DNA of 64,000 nt from Gammaproteobacteria bacterium (GTDB lineage Bacteria > Pseudomonadota > Gammaproteobacteria > Pseudomonadales > Azotimanducaceae): contig VYDB01000033.1 of NCBI GenBank assembly GCA_009843635.1, positions 1-64,000 on the forward strand. Reading direction: 5' to 3'. The notes beneath the pieces were generated by a model. The model ran no database searches. It was given only the letters and a program-made list of their open reading frames with translations, and was not told the DNA's origin. This document shows, one piece after another, positions 35,835 through 45,422 of this stretch (positions are counted from its first letter, which is position 1; each line of letters begins with the position of its first letter). Both the position numbers and the translations under genes were made by a program.

Positions 35835-37199
35835 ATGAACGACGTCGTCACCGAACCCGTCCGCCGCACCCCGGTGGTCCATGACACCGACGTGCTGGTG
35901 GTCGGCTCCGGTCCTAGTGGTTTGGCGGCTGCGCTGGCGGCGGCGCGATGCGGGGTCGAGGTGACGCTGCTGGAGCGCTTTGGCTGCTTCGGCGGCAACA
36001 TCACCGCGGTCGGCGTCGAGGGCTTTGCCTGGTATCGGCATGAGGCCACGGTGGAGGCGGGCGGCATCGGCTGGGAGTTCGAGCAGCGGGCCAAGGCCAT
36101 GGGCGCGGCGGTGCCCGAAAGCCAGTCCTTGAGCTACGAGTTGGACAGCGAGGGCTTCAAGTTGGTGGCGGATGCCTTGGTGCAGGAAGCGGGCGTTCAC
36201 CCCATGCTGCATCGGCAGTTCGTGGCTCCCATCCTGGAAGGCGGTGCCATTGCGGGCGTCATCACCGAATCCAAGGCCGGGCGGGAGGCCATCCGGGCGC
36301 GGCGCGTGATCGACGCCACGGGCGATGCGGACGTTGCGCACCGGGCGGGCGCGCCGACCCGCAAGACACCGCTTGAGGCCATGCAGGCCGTTAGCGTGAT
36401 TTTCCACTTGGCCGGGGTGGACAAAGCCGCGTTCATGGCGGAGGTGGGCGCCAATCCATCGACCTACAGCGATTGGTCAAGCGGCGAGTGGACTGCCGAG
36501 ACCACCGGCAAAGAGGACGACCTGTTCTCGCCCTTCCTCAAGACGCCGTTCGAGAAGGCCAAGCAGGCGGGGCTGATCGCTGCGGACTTGAACACCATCG
36601 GCGGCACTTGGGGCGCGGTTCACGACAGCGGCGAGCTGACCTACATGAACCTGGTGCACATGCCGGGTTGCGACGGCACCGATCCGGACAGCCTCACCCG
36701 CTTCGAAATGGAGGGCCGCCGGCAGGCCATGCTGGCCATCGAAGCGCTGCGCCGCTTTGCGCCGGGCTGCGAAGCGGCGCGGCTGCGCAACTTCGGCATG
36801 ACCTTGGGCGTGCGCGACACCCGCAAGATCGACGCCGCCTACAACCTGACCGAAGCCGATGTCCGCAACCAGGCGCGGTTCGCCGACTCGATCGGCATCT
36901 ACCCCGAGTTCATCGATGGCTACGGCGTGCTGGTGCTGCCCACCACGGGCCGATACCTGCAAGTTCCCTACCGCGCCCTGTTGCCTGCCAAGGTCGATAA
37001 CCTGCTGGTTGCCGGACGCGCCATCGGCGGCGACCGCATCGCCCACGCCGCCACCCGCAACATGTCCTGCTGCGCGGTGACCGGCCAGGCGGCCGGCGTC
37101 GCCGCAGCCCTGTCAGTGAAATCAAGCAACAGCTTGAATGGCATTGATACGGAGGCCTTGCAGCGGGCGCTGGTTCGCCAGGAGGTTAGAATCGCTTGA
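35835..37199 (+). CDS. FAD-dependent oxidoreductase (FAD_oxidored family)
   Basis: A 454-residue protein with the N-terminal FAD-binding fold (DVLVVGSGPSGLAAALAAARCG, then ERFGCFGGNITAVG). RRVIDATGDADVAHRAGAP and the C-terminal LLVAGRAIGGDRIAHAATR with GQAAGVAAAL are typical of the FAD_oxidored group of the fumarate-reductase/glucose-inhibited-division-like flavoproteins. The substrate is unknown. The stop overlaps the upstream extension of the nitroreductase frame, so the two genes are close and probably cotranscribed. Confidence 0.88.
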   Translation: MNDVVTEPVRRTPVVHDTDVLVVGSGPSGLAAALAAARCGVEVTLLERFGCFGGNITAVGVEGFAWYRHEATVEAGGIGWEFEQRAKAMGAAVPESQSLSYELDSEGFKLVADALVQEAGVHPMLHRQFVAPILEGGAIAGVITESKAGREAIRARRVIDATGDADVAHRAGAPTRKTPLEAMQAVSVIFHLAGVDKAAFMAEVGANPSTYSDWSSGEWTAETTGKEDDLFSPFLKTPFEKAKQAGLIAADLNTIGGTWGAVHDSGELTYMNLVHMPGCDGTDPDSLTRFEMEGRRQAMLAIEALRRFAPGCEAARLRNFGMTLGVRDTRKIDAAYNLTEADVRNQARFADSIGIYPEFIDGYGVLVLPTTGRYLQVPYRALLPAKVDNLLVAGRAIGGDRIAHAATRNMSCCAVTGQAAGVAAALSVKSSNSLNGIDTEALQRALVRQEVRIA

Positions 37200-37219
37200 T
37201 TTTGGATGGGAGGTCATCG

Positions 37220-37894
37220 GTGGAGTACGACGAGGTTGTGCTTGGGCGACGCAGCATCCGGGGTTACAAGCCGGTTCCGGTGCCCAAGGCGTTGATCCGG
37301 GAAGTGATCGGGATCGCCATGCGGGCGCCGTCGTCGCTGAACACCCAGCCTTGGCACTTCCACGTGGTCACCGGGGAGCCCTTGGACCGCATTCGCCAAG
37401 GGAACACCGAGCGCAATCTGGCGGGCGTGCCCGATTCCCGGGAGTTTCGCAGCCACGGGGCTTACCGGGGCGCTCATCGGGAGCGGCAGAAGGAAATCGC
37501 CGCCCAGCTCTTTGCGGCCATGGACATTCCTTGGGAGGACAAGGCCAAGCGCAAGGACTGGGTGCTCCGGGGTTTTCGCCAGTTTGATGCGCCGGTGGCC
37601 GTGGTGGTGACCTATGACCGGTCGATTCACGGCGGCGACATCGCGCCGTTCGACTGCGGCGCAGTGACCAACGCCTTGGTCACGGCTGCCTGGTCGCGGG
37701 GGTTGGGGTGCGTCATCAACAGCCAAGGCATCATGCAATCGCCAGTGGTGCGGGAACACGCCGCGATCCCGGACGATCAGGTCATCATGATCTGTGTCGC
37801 CATGGGCTTTCCCGAGGCGTCCTTTCCCGCCAATGCGGTGGTGTCAAAACGCAAGCCGGTGGACGAAGCAGTCCGCTTTGTCGGGTTTGATTGA
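37220..37894 (+). CDS. Nitroreductase-family flavoprotein
   Basis: A 224-residue FMN-binding nitroreductase-like protein. RRSIRGYKPVPVPKALI and APSSLNTQPWHFHVVTGEP bind FMN, and GLGCVINSQGIM with MICVAMGFPE is the usual C-terminal core. GTG at 37220 is chosen because GGGAGG lies six bases before it; a TTG overlapping the previous stop at 37196 is possible. The family reduces nitro groups, quinones or flavins, or acts in dehalogenation. Confidence 0.9.
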   Translation: MEYDEVVLGRRSIRGYKPVPVPKALIREVIGIAMRAPSSLNTQPWHFHVVTGEPLDRIRQGNTERNLAGVPDSREFRSHGAYRGAHRERQKEIAAQLFAAMDIPWEDKAKRKDWVLRGFRQFDAPVAVVVTYDRSIHGGDIAPFDCGAVTNALVTAAWSRGLGCVINSQGIMQSPVVREHAAIPDDQVIMICVAMGFPEASFPANAVVSKRKPVDEAVRFVGFD

Positions 37895-37896
37895 AT

Positions 37897-38565
37897 CTAG
37901 TAGAGGGGCTGCTGCGCGTGGGCGATTGCCATGGTGATGTCGTAGACGAACTTGCGGATCTGGTCTGACATCGCTTGGCCGATGAGGTCGAGCTTGCGCA
38001 CCTGCTCGATGCGCTCGCCAGCGTGGCGCAGCTCGCGCTCGCTTAGGATGACCTCGAACACCGAGGCGGAGTCCGCCAGGCAGATGAGCGCCACGTCGTG
38101 GGGATCGGGAATCTTGTCGCTGAGCAGCACGTCCATCAGGCGCAGCTTGGCTTCGCGCTCTTCGCGGTCGTCGATCACCGGGTAGCGGCGGCTGCCGAAC
38201 ACCCACAGGAAACGGGTGTCCTGCACCTTGATGATGTTGCGCTGCTCCAGGCGCTCGATGGCGGCGTCGCGGATCTGCATGCCCTGCTCGGCAATGCGCT
38301 GAATCCAAGTCTTGGGCGACAGGGATTCGGTTTCGGTTTCGATTTGCTTTAGGGGTCCATCGAGAATGGCGTCGCCGGTTGGAGTGGCGTCCACCACGAA
38401 CAGCCGTTCGAGATCGCAGTCGATGCGCCCCTTCAGGCCGAGATCCATCAACACGGCGCCAGCCATCAGCATCTCGGTGACGTTGGCGTGGACATCCTCC
38501 ATCTTGCCCGTGTCGTCATCGAGCAGCAGCAGGATGATGTCTTCGGCGAGGTTCAGCTTGGACAT
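37897..38565 (-). CDS. GPP34 (GOLPH3/Vps74-like) family protein
   Basis: A 222-residue protein of the GPP34 family, whose eukaryotic members bind phosphatidylinositol-4-phosphate at the Golgi. The family signs are LNLAEDIILLLLDDDTGK at the N-terminus, AGAVLMDLGLKGRIDCDLERLFVVD, IERLEQRNIIKVQDTRFLW and the C-terminal LICLADSASVFEVILSE. Bacterial members are scattered and their role is unknown. It stands alone, convergent with the nitroreductase gene. Confidence 0.85.
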   Translation of the reverse strand: MSKLNLAEDIILLLLDDDTGKMEDVHANVTEMLMAGAVLMDLGLKGRIDCDLERLFVVDATPTGDAILDGPLKQIETETESLSPKTWIQRIAEQGMQIRDAAIERLEQRNIIKVQDTRFLWVFGSRRYPVIDDREEREAKLRLMDVLLSDKIPDPHDVALICLADSASVFEVILSERELRHAGERIEQVRKLDLIGQAMSDQIRKFVYDITMAIAHAQQPLY

Positions 38566-38627
38566 GATTTCAGCGGCTCCCTACCCATCCCGAAACGCTC
38601 GGCATTATAACGAGTCCGGCGGCAGTG

Positions 38628-40673
38628 TCATGAAGCTTGCCTGCCCCGGCCGAGCCGGGTGCGCTTGTGCTGCATGTAGTCCACCACGATGTATTCGCCG
38701 AGTTGCTCCGGTGTGGTGTAGAACACCCGGCCGCCGTTGATGCGGGCGATTTCGTCCATGAAGGCCTTGAGATAGGGGCTTCGGTCGAGCATGAAGGTAT
38801 TGATGGCGATGCCCTTCTGGGTGCAGTGACGCACCGCCCTCAGGGTGGCGCGAATGGTCGCCGGCGTCGGTGGGTAGGCGAATTGCGCTTGGCCGTTCTC
38901 CAAGTGGGAGGTCGGTTCGCCGTCGGAGATCATGATGATCTGCTTGGCGCCACCGGGCTCCTTGTCGAGCAGCCGGGTGGCCAGCAGCAGGGCGTGCTGC
39001 ATGTTGGTGCCGAGCAGGTAGTCGTCCCACTGCAGAAACGGCAGTTCATGGGCCTTCAAGGCCTTGGCGTAGGCGGCGAAGCCAATCACGTGGAAGCTGT
39101 CCTTGGGGTAGCGGGAGCTGATCAGGTTGTGCAGCGCCAAGGCCACCTTCTTGGCCGCTTGGAAGGAGCCACGCAGCGCCATCGACCAAGACAGGTCCAC
39201 CAGCATCGCCGTGGATGTGGAGGTGATCATTTCGCTGCGATACACCTCGAAGTCCTCGTGGCTTAGGCGCACGGGCGAGCCCGGGCCATTGCGGTCGATG
39301 GCGTTGCGGATGGTGCGCGGCATGTGCAGTTGGAAGGCGTCGCCGAACGCAAAGGGGCGGGTCTGCTCCAGGCGCTCGCCAAAGCGGCCCTCCTCGGGCA
39401 GAGCGTGGTTGCCCAAGGACTGCCTCTTGAGGCGTTGGTAGATTTCGCCGAGGGCCTTCTGGCCAATCATGCGGGAGCCGCGCGGGGTGAGTTCAAAACG
39501 GTTGTCGCCCTTGGCGCGGATGTAGCCCGCCTCCTCGAGGGCCTTGAGGAGGTCGTTCAGGCCGTCCAGGTTTTCAGCGGCTTCGGAGCCAGCGATTTGC
39601 TCAAGCAGGTCGCGGTCGATGCGGCCGAGGTCGCCGCCGCGCTCGGCGCTTTGCACCTGGCCGATGAGGTCGTCGAGCCGCTGCATTTCGTTCATGAGCT
39701 GCATGGCCGCTTCAAGGCTCAGCTCCTCGCCGCCGTCAAAGCGGTATTGGCGCCCCTCCGGGCGCAGGAAGTCCATGCCCTTCATCAGCCGGGCGAGTTC
39801 GCGGTTCAGCTCGGGGTCGTCGAAGCGGTCCTGCAGCAGGCTTTGCAACTGCGCCCGCTGTTCGGCGGAAAGCGAGTTCATCAGCGATTGGGCGGCGGCC
39901 ATTTGTTGGCGCATCTGTTCGAGCAGTTCGTCGAGGGAGGTGGGCGGGTCATCGCCGAACAGGTCGCCGAACTCCGCCATGAACTTCTCAAAGCCGGGGT
40001 CCTCGCCGCCGATTTTCTTGACCAGCATGTCGTTCAGCGCTTGCAGCATGCGCTTCATGCGGTCCATGTCGCCGTCGGAGAGCTGGTTGACCAGTTTCTC
40101 CATGCCCTTGAGGAAGCTGTTGGTCGCCGCTTGGCGCAGCCGGTTCAGCAGCTCGAGGAATTTCCGCTGCGCATCCGGGTCGAGGAACTCGTACTTTTCG
40201 AGTTGGCTGATGCGGCCCGCTAGGTCTTCGGGCAGTTCGTCAAGGGTTTGGCGGCTGCGCTCGGCGACGCTCTTCAGCACGTTGTCGCTGAAGTTGCCAT
40301 TGCCTTCATCCTGGCCGTTGCTCTCATCCTCTGCGAGCCATTCATCGATGCGCTGCCGCTCCATGGCGAGAATCTCGTCGAGGGCCTTGCGCAAGTCGTC
40401 GAACAGGCTGCCGAGATCATAGCGGCTGAGCTGTTCGCGGCGCTGCTCCCGCAACCGCTTCAGCATCTCGTTCAGGCCGTTGAGGGAAGTGCCTTGCAAA
40501 CCCCGGCTCATCAGGTTGCGCAGCGCCCAGCGCAAGTCCCCGTGCTCGATGACGTCGTCGGTTAGCGCCGACATGATCTCGGCGGCATCGAGGGCGAGTT
40601 GCTGGCTGCCGTCCCAGGCGGAGTAGCGCAGGTTGCCGGGGAATTGACGCACGGTTCTGTCGGCTCCCTTCAA
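38628..40673 (-). CDS. VWA-domain protein, partner of a MoxR/ChlI-type ATPase
   Basis: A 681-residue protein. The first 430 residues are long, charged, helical and leucine-rich (several QRE/RL-type stretches). The C-terminal third is a von Willebrand factor A domain with the MIDAS motif MLVDLSWSM and MISDGEPTSHLEN. The start is a TTG that overlaps the ATPase stop (TTGA); a GTG seven codons later is an alternative. The layout ATPase then VWA protein matches MoxR/chelatase-type assembly machines, in which the ATPase remodels a target through the VWA protein. Confidence 0.88.
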   Translation of the reverse strand: MKGADRTVRQFPGNLRYSAWDGSQQLALDAAEIMSALTDDVIEHGDLRWALRNLMSRGLQGTSLNGLNEMLKRLREQRREQLSRYDLGSLFDDLRKALDEILAMERQRIDEWLAEDESNGQDEGNGNFSDNVLKSVAERSRQTLDELPEDLAGRISQLEKYEFLDPDAQRKFLELLNRLRQAATNSFLKGMEKLVNQLSDGDMDRMKRMLQALNDMLVKKIGGEDPGFEKFMAEFGDLFGDDPPTSLDELLEQMRQQMAAAQSLMNSLSAEQRAQLQSLLQDRFDDPELNRELARLMKGMDFLRPEGRQYRFDGGEELSLEAAMQLMNEMQRLDDLIGQVQSAERGGDLGRIDRDLLEQIAGSEAAENLDGLNDLLKALEEAGYIRAKGDNRFELTPRGSRMIGQKALGEIYQRLKRQSLGNHALPEEGRFGERLEQTRPFAFGDAFQLHMPRTIRNAIDRNGPGSPVRLSHEDFEVYRSEMITSTSTAMLVDLSWSMALRGSFQAAKKVALALHNLISSRYPKDSFHVIGFAAYAKALKAHELPFLQWDDYLLGTNMQHALLLATRLLDKEPGGAKQIIMISDGEPTSHLENGQAQFAYPPTPATIRATLRAVRHCTQKGIAINTFMLDRSPYLKAFMDEIARINGGRVFYTTPEQLGEYIVVDYMQHKRTRLGRGRQAS

Positions 40674-42085
40674 GCCGAGTAGACTGCGGCGCCTGCTTCG
40701 GCGCGCTTGTTCAGCCGCTTGTTCAGATGCAGCCCCTCCAGAATGAACTCGACGATTGCGGCGTGGACGCCGGGGCTTTCGCCCTCTAGGTGGGCGGCGA
40801 GCGCGGGGATGTCCGTCAGGATGCGGCGATAGTCCGTGGCCGGCACCGCGGCCCCGGCGGTGAAGCTGTAGCCCTCGTTGAAGGCTTCTTCCACAGCCTC
40901 GAAGTCGCTGTCGCCAAAGGCGCGGTCGAACACTGCCTTCACGGCCATTTGCACGATGCGGGTGATTACGCGGGCCTCGTCACCTTCCTCCATGGCCTCG
41001 ACCTCCAGCTTGCCTTGGAAGCTCGGCAGGATGTAGGCGAGGTCGGAGATGCGCGGCGCGACCTCGGGTTCGCCGAGGGTCAGCGCCCTTCGTGCGGCGT
41101 TGGCGGTCAGCGTCTCGTAGTTGGCGATGGAAGCCCGCACGGAGACCCCGGAGCGTTGGTTGACATCCGGGGAGCGGCGGGCGGCATGGGTGATTTCGGC
41201 GATGATCTCGGCCATGAACGGCGCCTCGTGCAGGGGCAGCCCGGCGCTTTCCGGCTCTTCGGCCAATGCGGGTGCCTGCGCCTCCTGGGCCATGATCTCG
41301 ATTTCCTGCTCGATGCTGGCCGGGTAGTGGGTGCGGATCTGGGCGCCGTAACGATCCTTCAAGGGCGTGATGATGCGGCCCCGGTTGGTGTAGTCCTCGG
41401 GGTTGGCGGTGGCGACGATGAAGACGTCGAGAGGCAGGCGCACGCGATGGCCGCGAATCTGCACGTCGCGCTCCTCGAGCAGGTTCAGCAGCCCAACCTG
41501 AATGCGTTCGGCCAGGTCCGGCAGTTCGTTGATGGCGAAGATGCCGCGGTTGGTGCGCGGCACCAAGCCGTAGTGCAGGGTGTGCTCATCGGCCAGGTAG
41601 CGGCCTTCGGCCACCTTGATGGGGTCCACTTCGCCGATCAGGTCGGCGATGGTGATGTCGGGGGTGGCCAGCTTTTCGCCGTAGCGTTCATCGCGGCCTA
41701 GCCAACGTATCGGTGCGCTGTCGCCATGCTCCGCCACGAGGGCACGGCCCTGGGGGCTGACGGGCTGGTAGGGGTTTTCCGGTATCTCGGCGCCGTCGAG
41801 CACTGGAATCCGCTCGTCGAGCAGGTTGGCGAGGCCACGCACGAGGCGCGACTTGGCTTGGCCGCGTTCGCCGAGAAAGATGATGTCCTGGCCGGACAGC
41901 AGGGCGTTCACGACTTGCGGGATCACCGATTCGTCGTAGCCCTTGATGCCCGGAAACAAGGGTTCCCGATTCGCTTCCGCGCTCCGCAGCCGACGGATCA
42001 GGTTGCGGCGAATCTCCGTCTTCACCGGCACCGGCTGGTAGCCTGAAGCCTTGAGTTCGCCCAAGGTAGTGGGCCTGTCCGCCAT
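40670..42085 (-). CDS. MoxR/magnesium-chelatase-type AAA+ ATPase
   Basis: A 471-residue AAA+ ATPase of the ChlI/MoxR type. The modified Walker A is LGERGQAKSR and the Walker B/sensor regions are GIFAINELPDLAERIQVGLL and VFIVATANPEDYTNRGRI. RGHRVRLP and the insert helices are typical of the clade. ATG at 42085 is used; the longer frame has only low-quality upstream sequence. The stop overlaps the VWA gene. The hisG gene follows 64 bases away on the same strand. Confidence 0.9.
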   Translation of the reverse strand: MADRPTTLGELKASGYQPVPVKTEIRRNLIRRLRSAEANREPLFPGIKGYDESVIPQVVNALLSGQDIIFLGERGQAKSRLVRGLANLLDERIPVLDGAEIPENPYQPVSPQGRALVAEHGDSAPIRWLGRDERYGEKLATPDITIADLIGEVDPIKVAEGRYLADEHTLHYGLVPRTNRGIFAINELPDLAERIQVGLLNLLEERDVQIRGHRVRLPLDVFIVATANPEDYTNRGRIITPLKDRYGAQIRTHYPASIEQEIEIMAQEAQAPALAEEPESAGLPLHEAPFMAEIIAEITHAARRSPDVNQRSGVSVRASIANYETLTANAARRALTLGEPEVAPRISDLAYILPSFQGKLEVEAMEEGDEARVITRIVQMAVKAVFDRAFGDSDFEAVEEAFNEGYSFTAGAAVPATDYRRILTDIPALAAHLEGESPGVHAAIVEFILEGLHLNKRLNKRAEAGAAVYSA

Positions 42086-42148
42086 GTTGCCGCCTTGCCG
42101 CCTTGATGGGCCTAGTCTCTCAAGCGAGGGACGCCTTGGCAATGCGGA

Positions 42149-43042
42149 TCATTCGATCATTTTGTTGATCGGGTATTCGACGATTCCGGTGGCGCCGGCC
42201 TTCTTCAGCGCCGGGATGATCGTCCGCACGGTGGCTTCCTCGATGATGGTGTTGAGCGCCAGCCAGTCCGGGTCCGTCAGGTGGGAGATGGTGGGGTTGC
42301 GCAGCGCCGGGAGCAGGGCGGTGACGGAATCCAGATCGGATTTGCGCACGTTCATCATCAGGCCGACGCGGCCTTCCGCGGCTAGGCAGGACTTCAGCAT
42401 GAGCGCGATGTTGTCGAGCTTGGCGCGAACCCACGGATCTTCCAGCGCCGCCTTGTTGGCGATGAGGCGCGGCGTGCTGCGCAGCACTTCGTCAACGATG
42501 CGCAGGTTGTTGGCGCGCAGCGACGAACCCGTCTCGGTGATTTCGACGATGGCGTCGGCCAGCCGGGGCGGCTTCACTTCGGTGGCGCCCCAGGAGAATT
42601 CGACGACGGCGTTGACGCCGTGGCTTTCAAAATAGCGCCGGGTCATGTTGACCGCCTCGGTGGCGATGCGCTTGCCCTCGAGGTCCGCCACCGAGCGCAC
42701 GGCCGAATCCTCCGGCACGCAGAGCACCCAGCGGGTGGGGCGGCGGCTCACCTTGGCAAACAGGAAGTCCTCGAGCTCCGCCACGTCCGCGCCGGTCTCC
42801 ACCACCCAATCGTGGCCGGTGATGCCGGCGTCGAGCACGCCTTGCTCCACGTAGCGCGCCATCTCCTGGGCGCGCACCAGCAGGCAGTCGATTTCCGGGT
42901 CGTCCACCTCCGGGTAGTAGGAGCGGCCGGTGAAACGGATGACATAGCCGGCTTGGCGAAACAAATCGGTGGTCGCCTCCTGCAGGCTGCCCTTGGGAAT
43001 GCCCAGGTTGAGCGTCCGCCTTGGCGCGTCAGTCATTGCCAT
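42149..43042 (-). CDS. hisG: ATP phosphoribosyltransferase HisG (long-form type)
   Basis: A 297-residue enzyme that starts histidine biosynthesis by joining ATP and [47 protein letters not shown] and [18 protein letters not shown] are typical. The extra C-terminal regulatory domain ([32 protein letters not shown]) identifies the long form, which does not need HisZ. The ATG lies inside the end of hisI (14-base overlap); an ATG two codons later is possible. Confidence 0.95.
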   Translation of the reverse strand: MAMTDAPRRTLNLGIPKGSLQEATTDLFRQAGYVIRFTGRSYYPEVDDPEIDCLLVRAQEMARYVEQGVLDAGITGHDWVVETGADVAELEDFLFAKVSRRPTRWVLCVPEDSAVRSVADLEGKRIATEAVNMTRRYFESHGVNAVVEFSWGATEVKPPRLADAIVEITETGSSLRANNLRIVDEVLRSTPRLIANKAALEDPWVRAKLDNIALMLKSCLAAEGRVGLMMNVRKSDLDSVTALLPALRNPTISHLTDPDWLALNTIIEEATVRTIIPALKKAGATGIVEYPINKMIE

Positions 43043-43412
43043 AGACCTCTGCTGGATTGAAGACCCGCTCCGCGATGATTGATGCCTCGCCGGTGCTCGG
43101 GTCGATTTCCCGGAAGAAGCAACTCGGATAGCCTTCGTGGCAGGCGGCGCCGCCCACTTGCTCCACCTGCACGAGAATCGTGTCCCGGTCGCAATCGTAG
43201 AAGATGCGCTTGAGGCGCTGCACGTTGCCGCTCTGCTCGCCCTTGCGCCAGAGCGCGCGCCGGCTGCGGCTGAAGTAGCACACCTGCCGGGTGCGCAGGG
43301 TCTCGTCGTAGGCTTCAGCGTTCATGTAGGCGAGCATCAGCACCGCCCCAGTCTCAGCATCCTGGGCGATGGCGGGAATGAGCTCGGCCTTGGCGAAGTC
43401 GGGGCGGTCCAT
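43029..43412 (-). CDS. hisI: Phosphoribosyl-AMP cyclohydrolase HisI
   Basis: A 127-residue zinc enzyme of histidine biosynthesis, single-domain form without the HisE part. It has [62 protein letters not shown] with the Zn-binding cysteines and aspartates. ATG at 43412 matches family length; a longer frame would add residues not seen in homologues. It overlaps hisG, so the pair is one operon. Confidence 0.95.
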   Translation of the reverse strand: MDRPDFAKAELIPAIAQDAETGAVLMLAYMNAEAYDETLRTRQVCYFSRSRRALWRKGEQSGNVQRLKRIFYDCDRDTILVQVEQVGGAACHEGYPSCFFREIDPSTGEASIIAERVFNPAEVYGND

Positions 43413-43508
43413 GTTTGCCCGGCGTACATTGCGGGAGGTGCGCATGTTAATCGCTGCGGCAGGCTGCGGGAAGGCGCACCTTGGCCCTTGGGGCCTAGGT
43501 GCGTTTGT

Positions 43509-43528
43509 AGTTTCGCTGGCGCGAAACT
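43509..43528. repeat. REP-like palindrome copy 3
   Basis: Eight-base arms AGTTTCGC/GCGAAACT flank TGGC. The core is the same as at 26600-26623 and, inverted, at 35572-35595; the outer bases differ. It lies in the divergent gap before the amidohydrolase gene. Confidence 0.75.
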
Positions 43529-43580
43529 CCGCGCCCACTGGATGTCGGGCAGTCTTTCACGGTTTTGACTGTGTTTTGCG

Positions 43581-43610
43581 TTGACAATGTACTGTCGTAG
43601 GGCGCATAGT
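43581..43610 (+). promoter_or_regulatory. Promoter of the 43644 amidohydrolase, with dyad operator
   Basis: A perfect TTGACA at 43581-43586 is followed after 18 bases by CATAGT (43605-43610, four of six). A dyad TGTACT/AGTACA (43588-43593 and 43608-43613, 14 bases apart) overlaps the -10 region. It is a candidate operator for a dimeric regulator such as the tandem Lrp protein encoded downstream. The promoter of the TonB receptor (56161) shares GCGTTGACA and the 18-base spacing. Confidence 0.55.
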
Positions 43611-43643
43611 ACAGACTGGTTGCGGAAAGCGGTGGAGGATCCA

Positions 43644-45413
43644 ATGACCTATGACCTAATCATCCGAGGCGGGACCGTCGTTGACGGCACCCGCCTGCCG
43701 AGGCTGCGCGCCGATGTTGGCATCCGCGCCGGCAAAGTGGCGAAGATTGGGCGCATCGCACCCGGTGCGGCTGCCCGGGAACTCGATGCCACGGGCCTCA
43801 TCGTGGCGCCGGGGTTCGTGGACTTGCACACGCACTACGATGCGCAGATTCACTGGGACCCCTACTGCACCGTCTCGAGTTGGCACGGCGTCACCTCCGT
43901 GGTGCTCGGCAACTGCGGTTTCGGCTTCGCGCCCGTGAAACCGGCCGACCGCGACCGTGCGCTCCTGATGATGACGCGCACCGAGCAGATTCCGTTCGCC
44001 ACCATGAAGGCGGGCATGCCCTGGAACTGGGAGACCTTCCCGGAGTGGCTTGACAATCTGGCCCGCATCCCCAAGGGCGTCAACTGCGTGAGCTACGTGC
44101 CGGTCTCGCCGCTGCTGGCCTACGTCATGGGCATGGAGGCGGCAAAGTCGCGCCCGGCCACGGCTGCGGAACGCCGCGAGATGCAGCGGCTCTTGCATGA
44201 GGCGATGGACGCCGGCGCTTGCGGCTTCTCCGTCCAGCGGCTCGGCGAGCACTCGGTGCAGGCGGACTATGACGGCACCCCGATGCCCACCGACTGCATG
44301 GCCGATGAGGATGTCCTGGCGCTGGCTGACGTGCTCTGCGAACGCGACGAGGGCTTCATCCAAATCACCCAGGCCCAGGCCGGCAATCCGGTCACCGCGT
44401 CCCCGGAAGCCATCGCCCGCGACCTCAAGTTCCTTGAGACCTTAGCGGAGCGCGCCCAACGACCGGTTTTGCACAACGTCATCGCGGTAGTGGACGAATA
44501 TCCGGACGCGCACCGTCAGGCCATGGACTGGATCCACGACTGCAACGCCCGGGGCCTGCGCATCTTCGGCCAGGCTGGCACCGGCCGCATCTGGTTCGAG
44601 TACACCTTCGAGGACTGGAACCTCTACGATTTCAGCCCGCCCTGGAACCACGCCACCCAGGGCACCCACGCGGAGAAGCTGAAAAAGCTCGCCGATCCGG
44701 CCATCCGCCAGGCCATGAAGGACGACTACCCGAACTTCATGCCGGCGGGCACCGGCGGCTGGATCGAGAACATCACGGTGAAGGCCGCCGAGGGCAACCT
44801 GGCCGGCTATGTCGGGCGCAAGATCAGCGAGATTGCTGAAACCGAAGGCAAGCACGTTATCGACGCGATCCTGGACATCGCGGTGGCCGGCGACCTCAAG
44901 CCGCTGTTCAAGAGCGACTCCGCCGGGCCGAGCCTGACCAATCCGCAGGCCGTCGCGGAACTGGCATCCGACCCGTTCGTCATTCCCGGCGTATCCGATG
45001 GCGGCGCCCACACCAAGTTCTTCAGTGCCGGCAGCTACCCCACGGACCTGCTGATGTGGCTGGTGCGCGACACGAGGACCATGTCGCTGGAGGAGGCGCA
45101 CTACCATCTGTCGTACCTGCCCGCCCAAGCGGCCGGCTTCCTGGACCGGGGCTATCTGCGTGCCGGGGCGCCAGCCGACATCGTGGTGTACGACCTTGAG
45201 AAGCTCCGCATCACGCCGGAAGGCGGCCACGATGTGGTTTACGACTACCCGGCCAACGAGTGGCGGCGGGTGCAGCGAGCGGAAGGCTACCGCTGGATCC
45301 TGGTCAACGGCGAAGTGACCTTCGAGGACGGCGAGGCCACCGGCGCAACCCCGGGACAGTTGTTGCGCAACCGAGAGGTGGCGGGGACGACGCTCGGCAT
45401 GGCAGCGGGCTGA
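43644..45413 (+). CDS. D-aminoacylase-like amidohydrolase, subfamily A
   Basis: A 589-residue amidohydrolase of the N-acyl-D-amino-acid deacylase group, which removes acyl groups from D-amino acids or acts on cyclic amides. The metal pair is in VDLHTHYDAQIHWD (H62, H64). VLGNCGFGFAP contains the conserved Cys, and SDGGAHTKFFSAG near the C-terminus supplies a metal ligand. GGTGGAGG precedes the ATG. The closest relative in the window is the partial gene at 63367 (both with AQIHWDPYC), while 48457 and 58946 form another subfamily. The true substrate is uncertain. Confidence 0.9.
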   Translation: MTYDLIIRGGTVVDGTRLPRLRADVGIRAGKVAKIGRIAPGAAARELDATGLIVAPGFVDLHTHYDAQIHWDPYCTVSSWHGVTSVVLGNCGFGFAPVKPADRDRALLMMTRTEQIPFATMKAGMPWNWETFPEWLDNLARIPKGVNCVSYVPVSPLLAYVMGMEAAKSRPATAAERREMQRLLHEAMDAGACGFSVQRLGEHSVQADYDGTPMPTDCMADEDVLALADVLCERDEGFIQITQAQAGNPVTASPEAIARDLKFLETLAERAQRPVLHNVIAVVDEYPDAHRQAMDWIHDCNARGLRIFGQAGTGRIWFEYTFEDWNLYDFSPPWNHATQGTHAEKLKKLADPAIRQAMKDDYPNFMPAGTGGWIENITVKAAEGNLAGYVGRKISEIAETEGKHVIDAILDIAVAGDLKPLFKSDSAGPSLTNPQAVAELASDPFVIPGVSDGGAHTKFFSAGSYPTDLLMWLVRDTRTMSLEEAHYHLSYLPAQAAGFLDRGYLRAGAPADIVVYDLEKLRITPEGGHDVVYDYPANEWRRVQRAEGYRWILVNGEVTFEDGEATGATPGQLLRNREVAGTTLGMAAG

Positions 45414-45422
45414 GGGCCAGCC

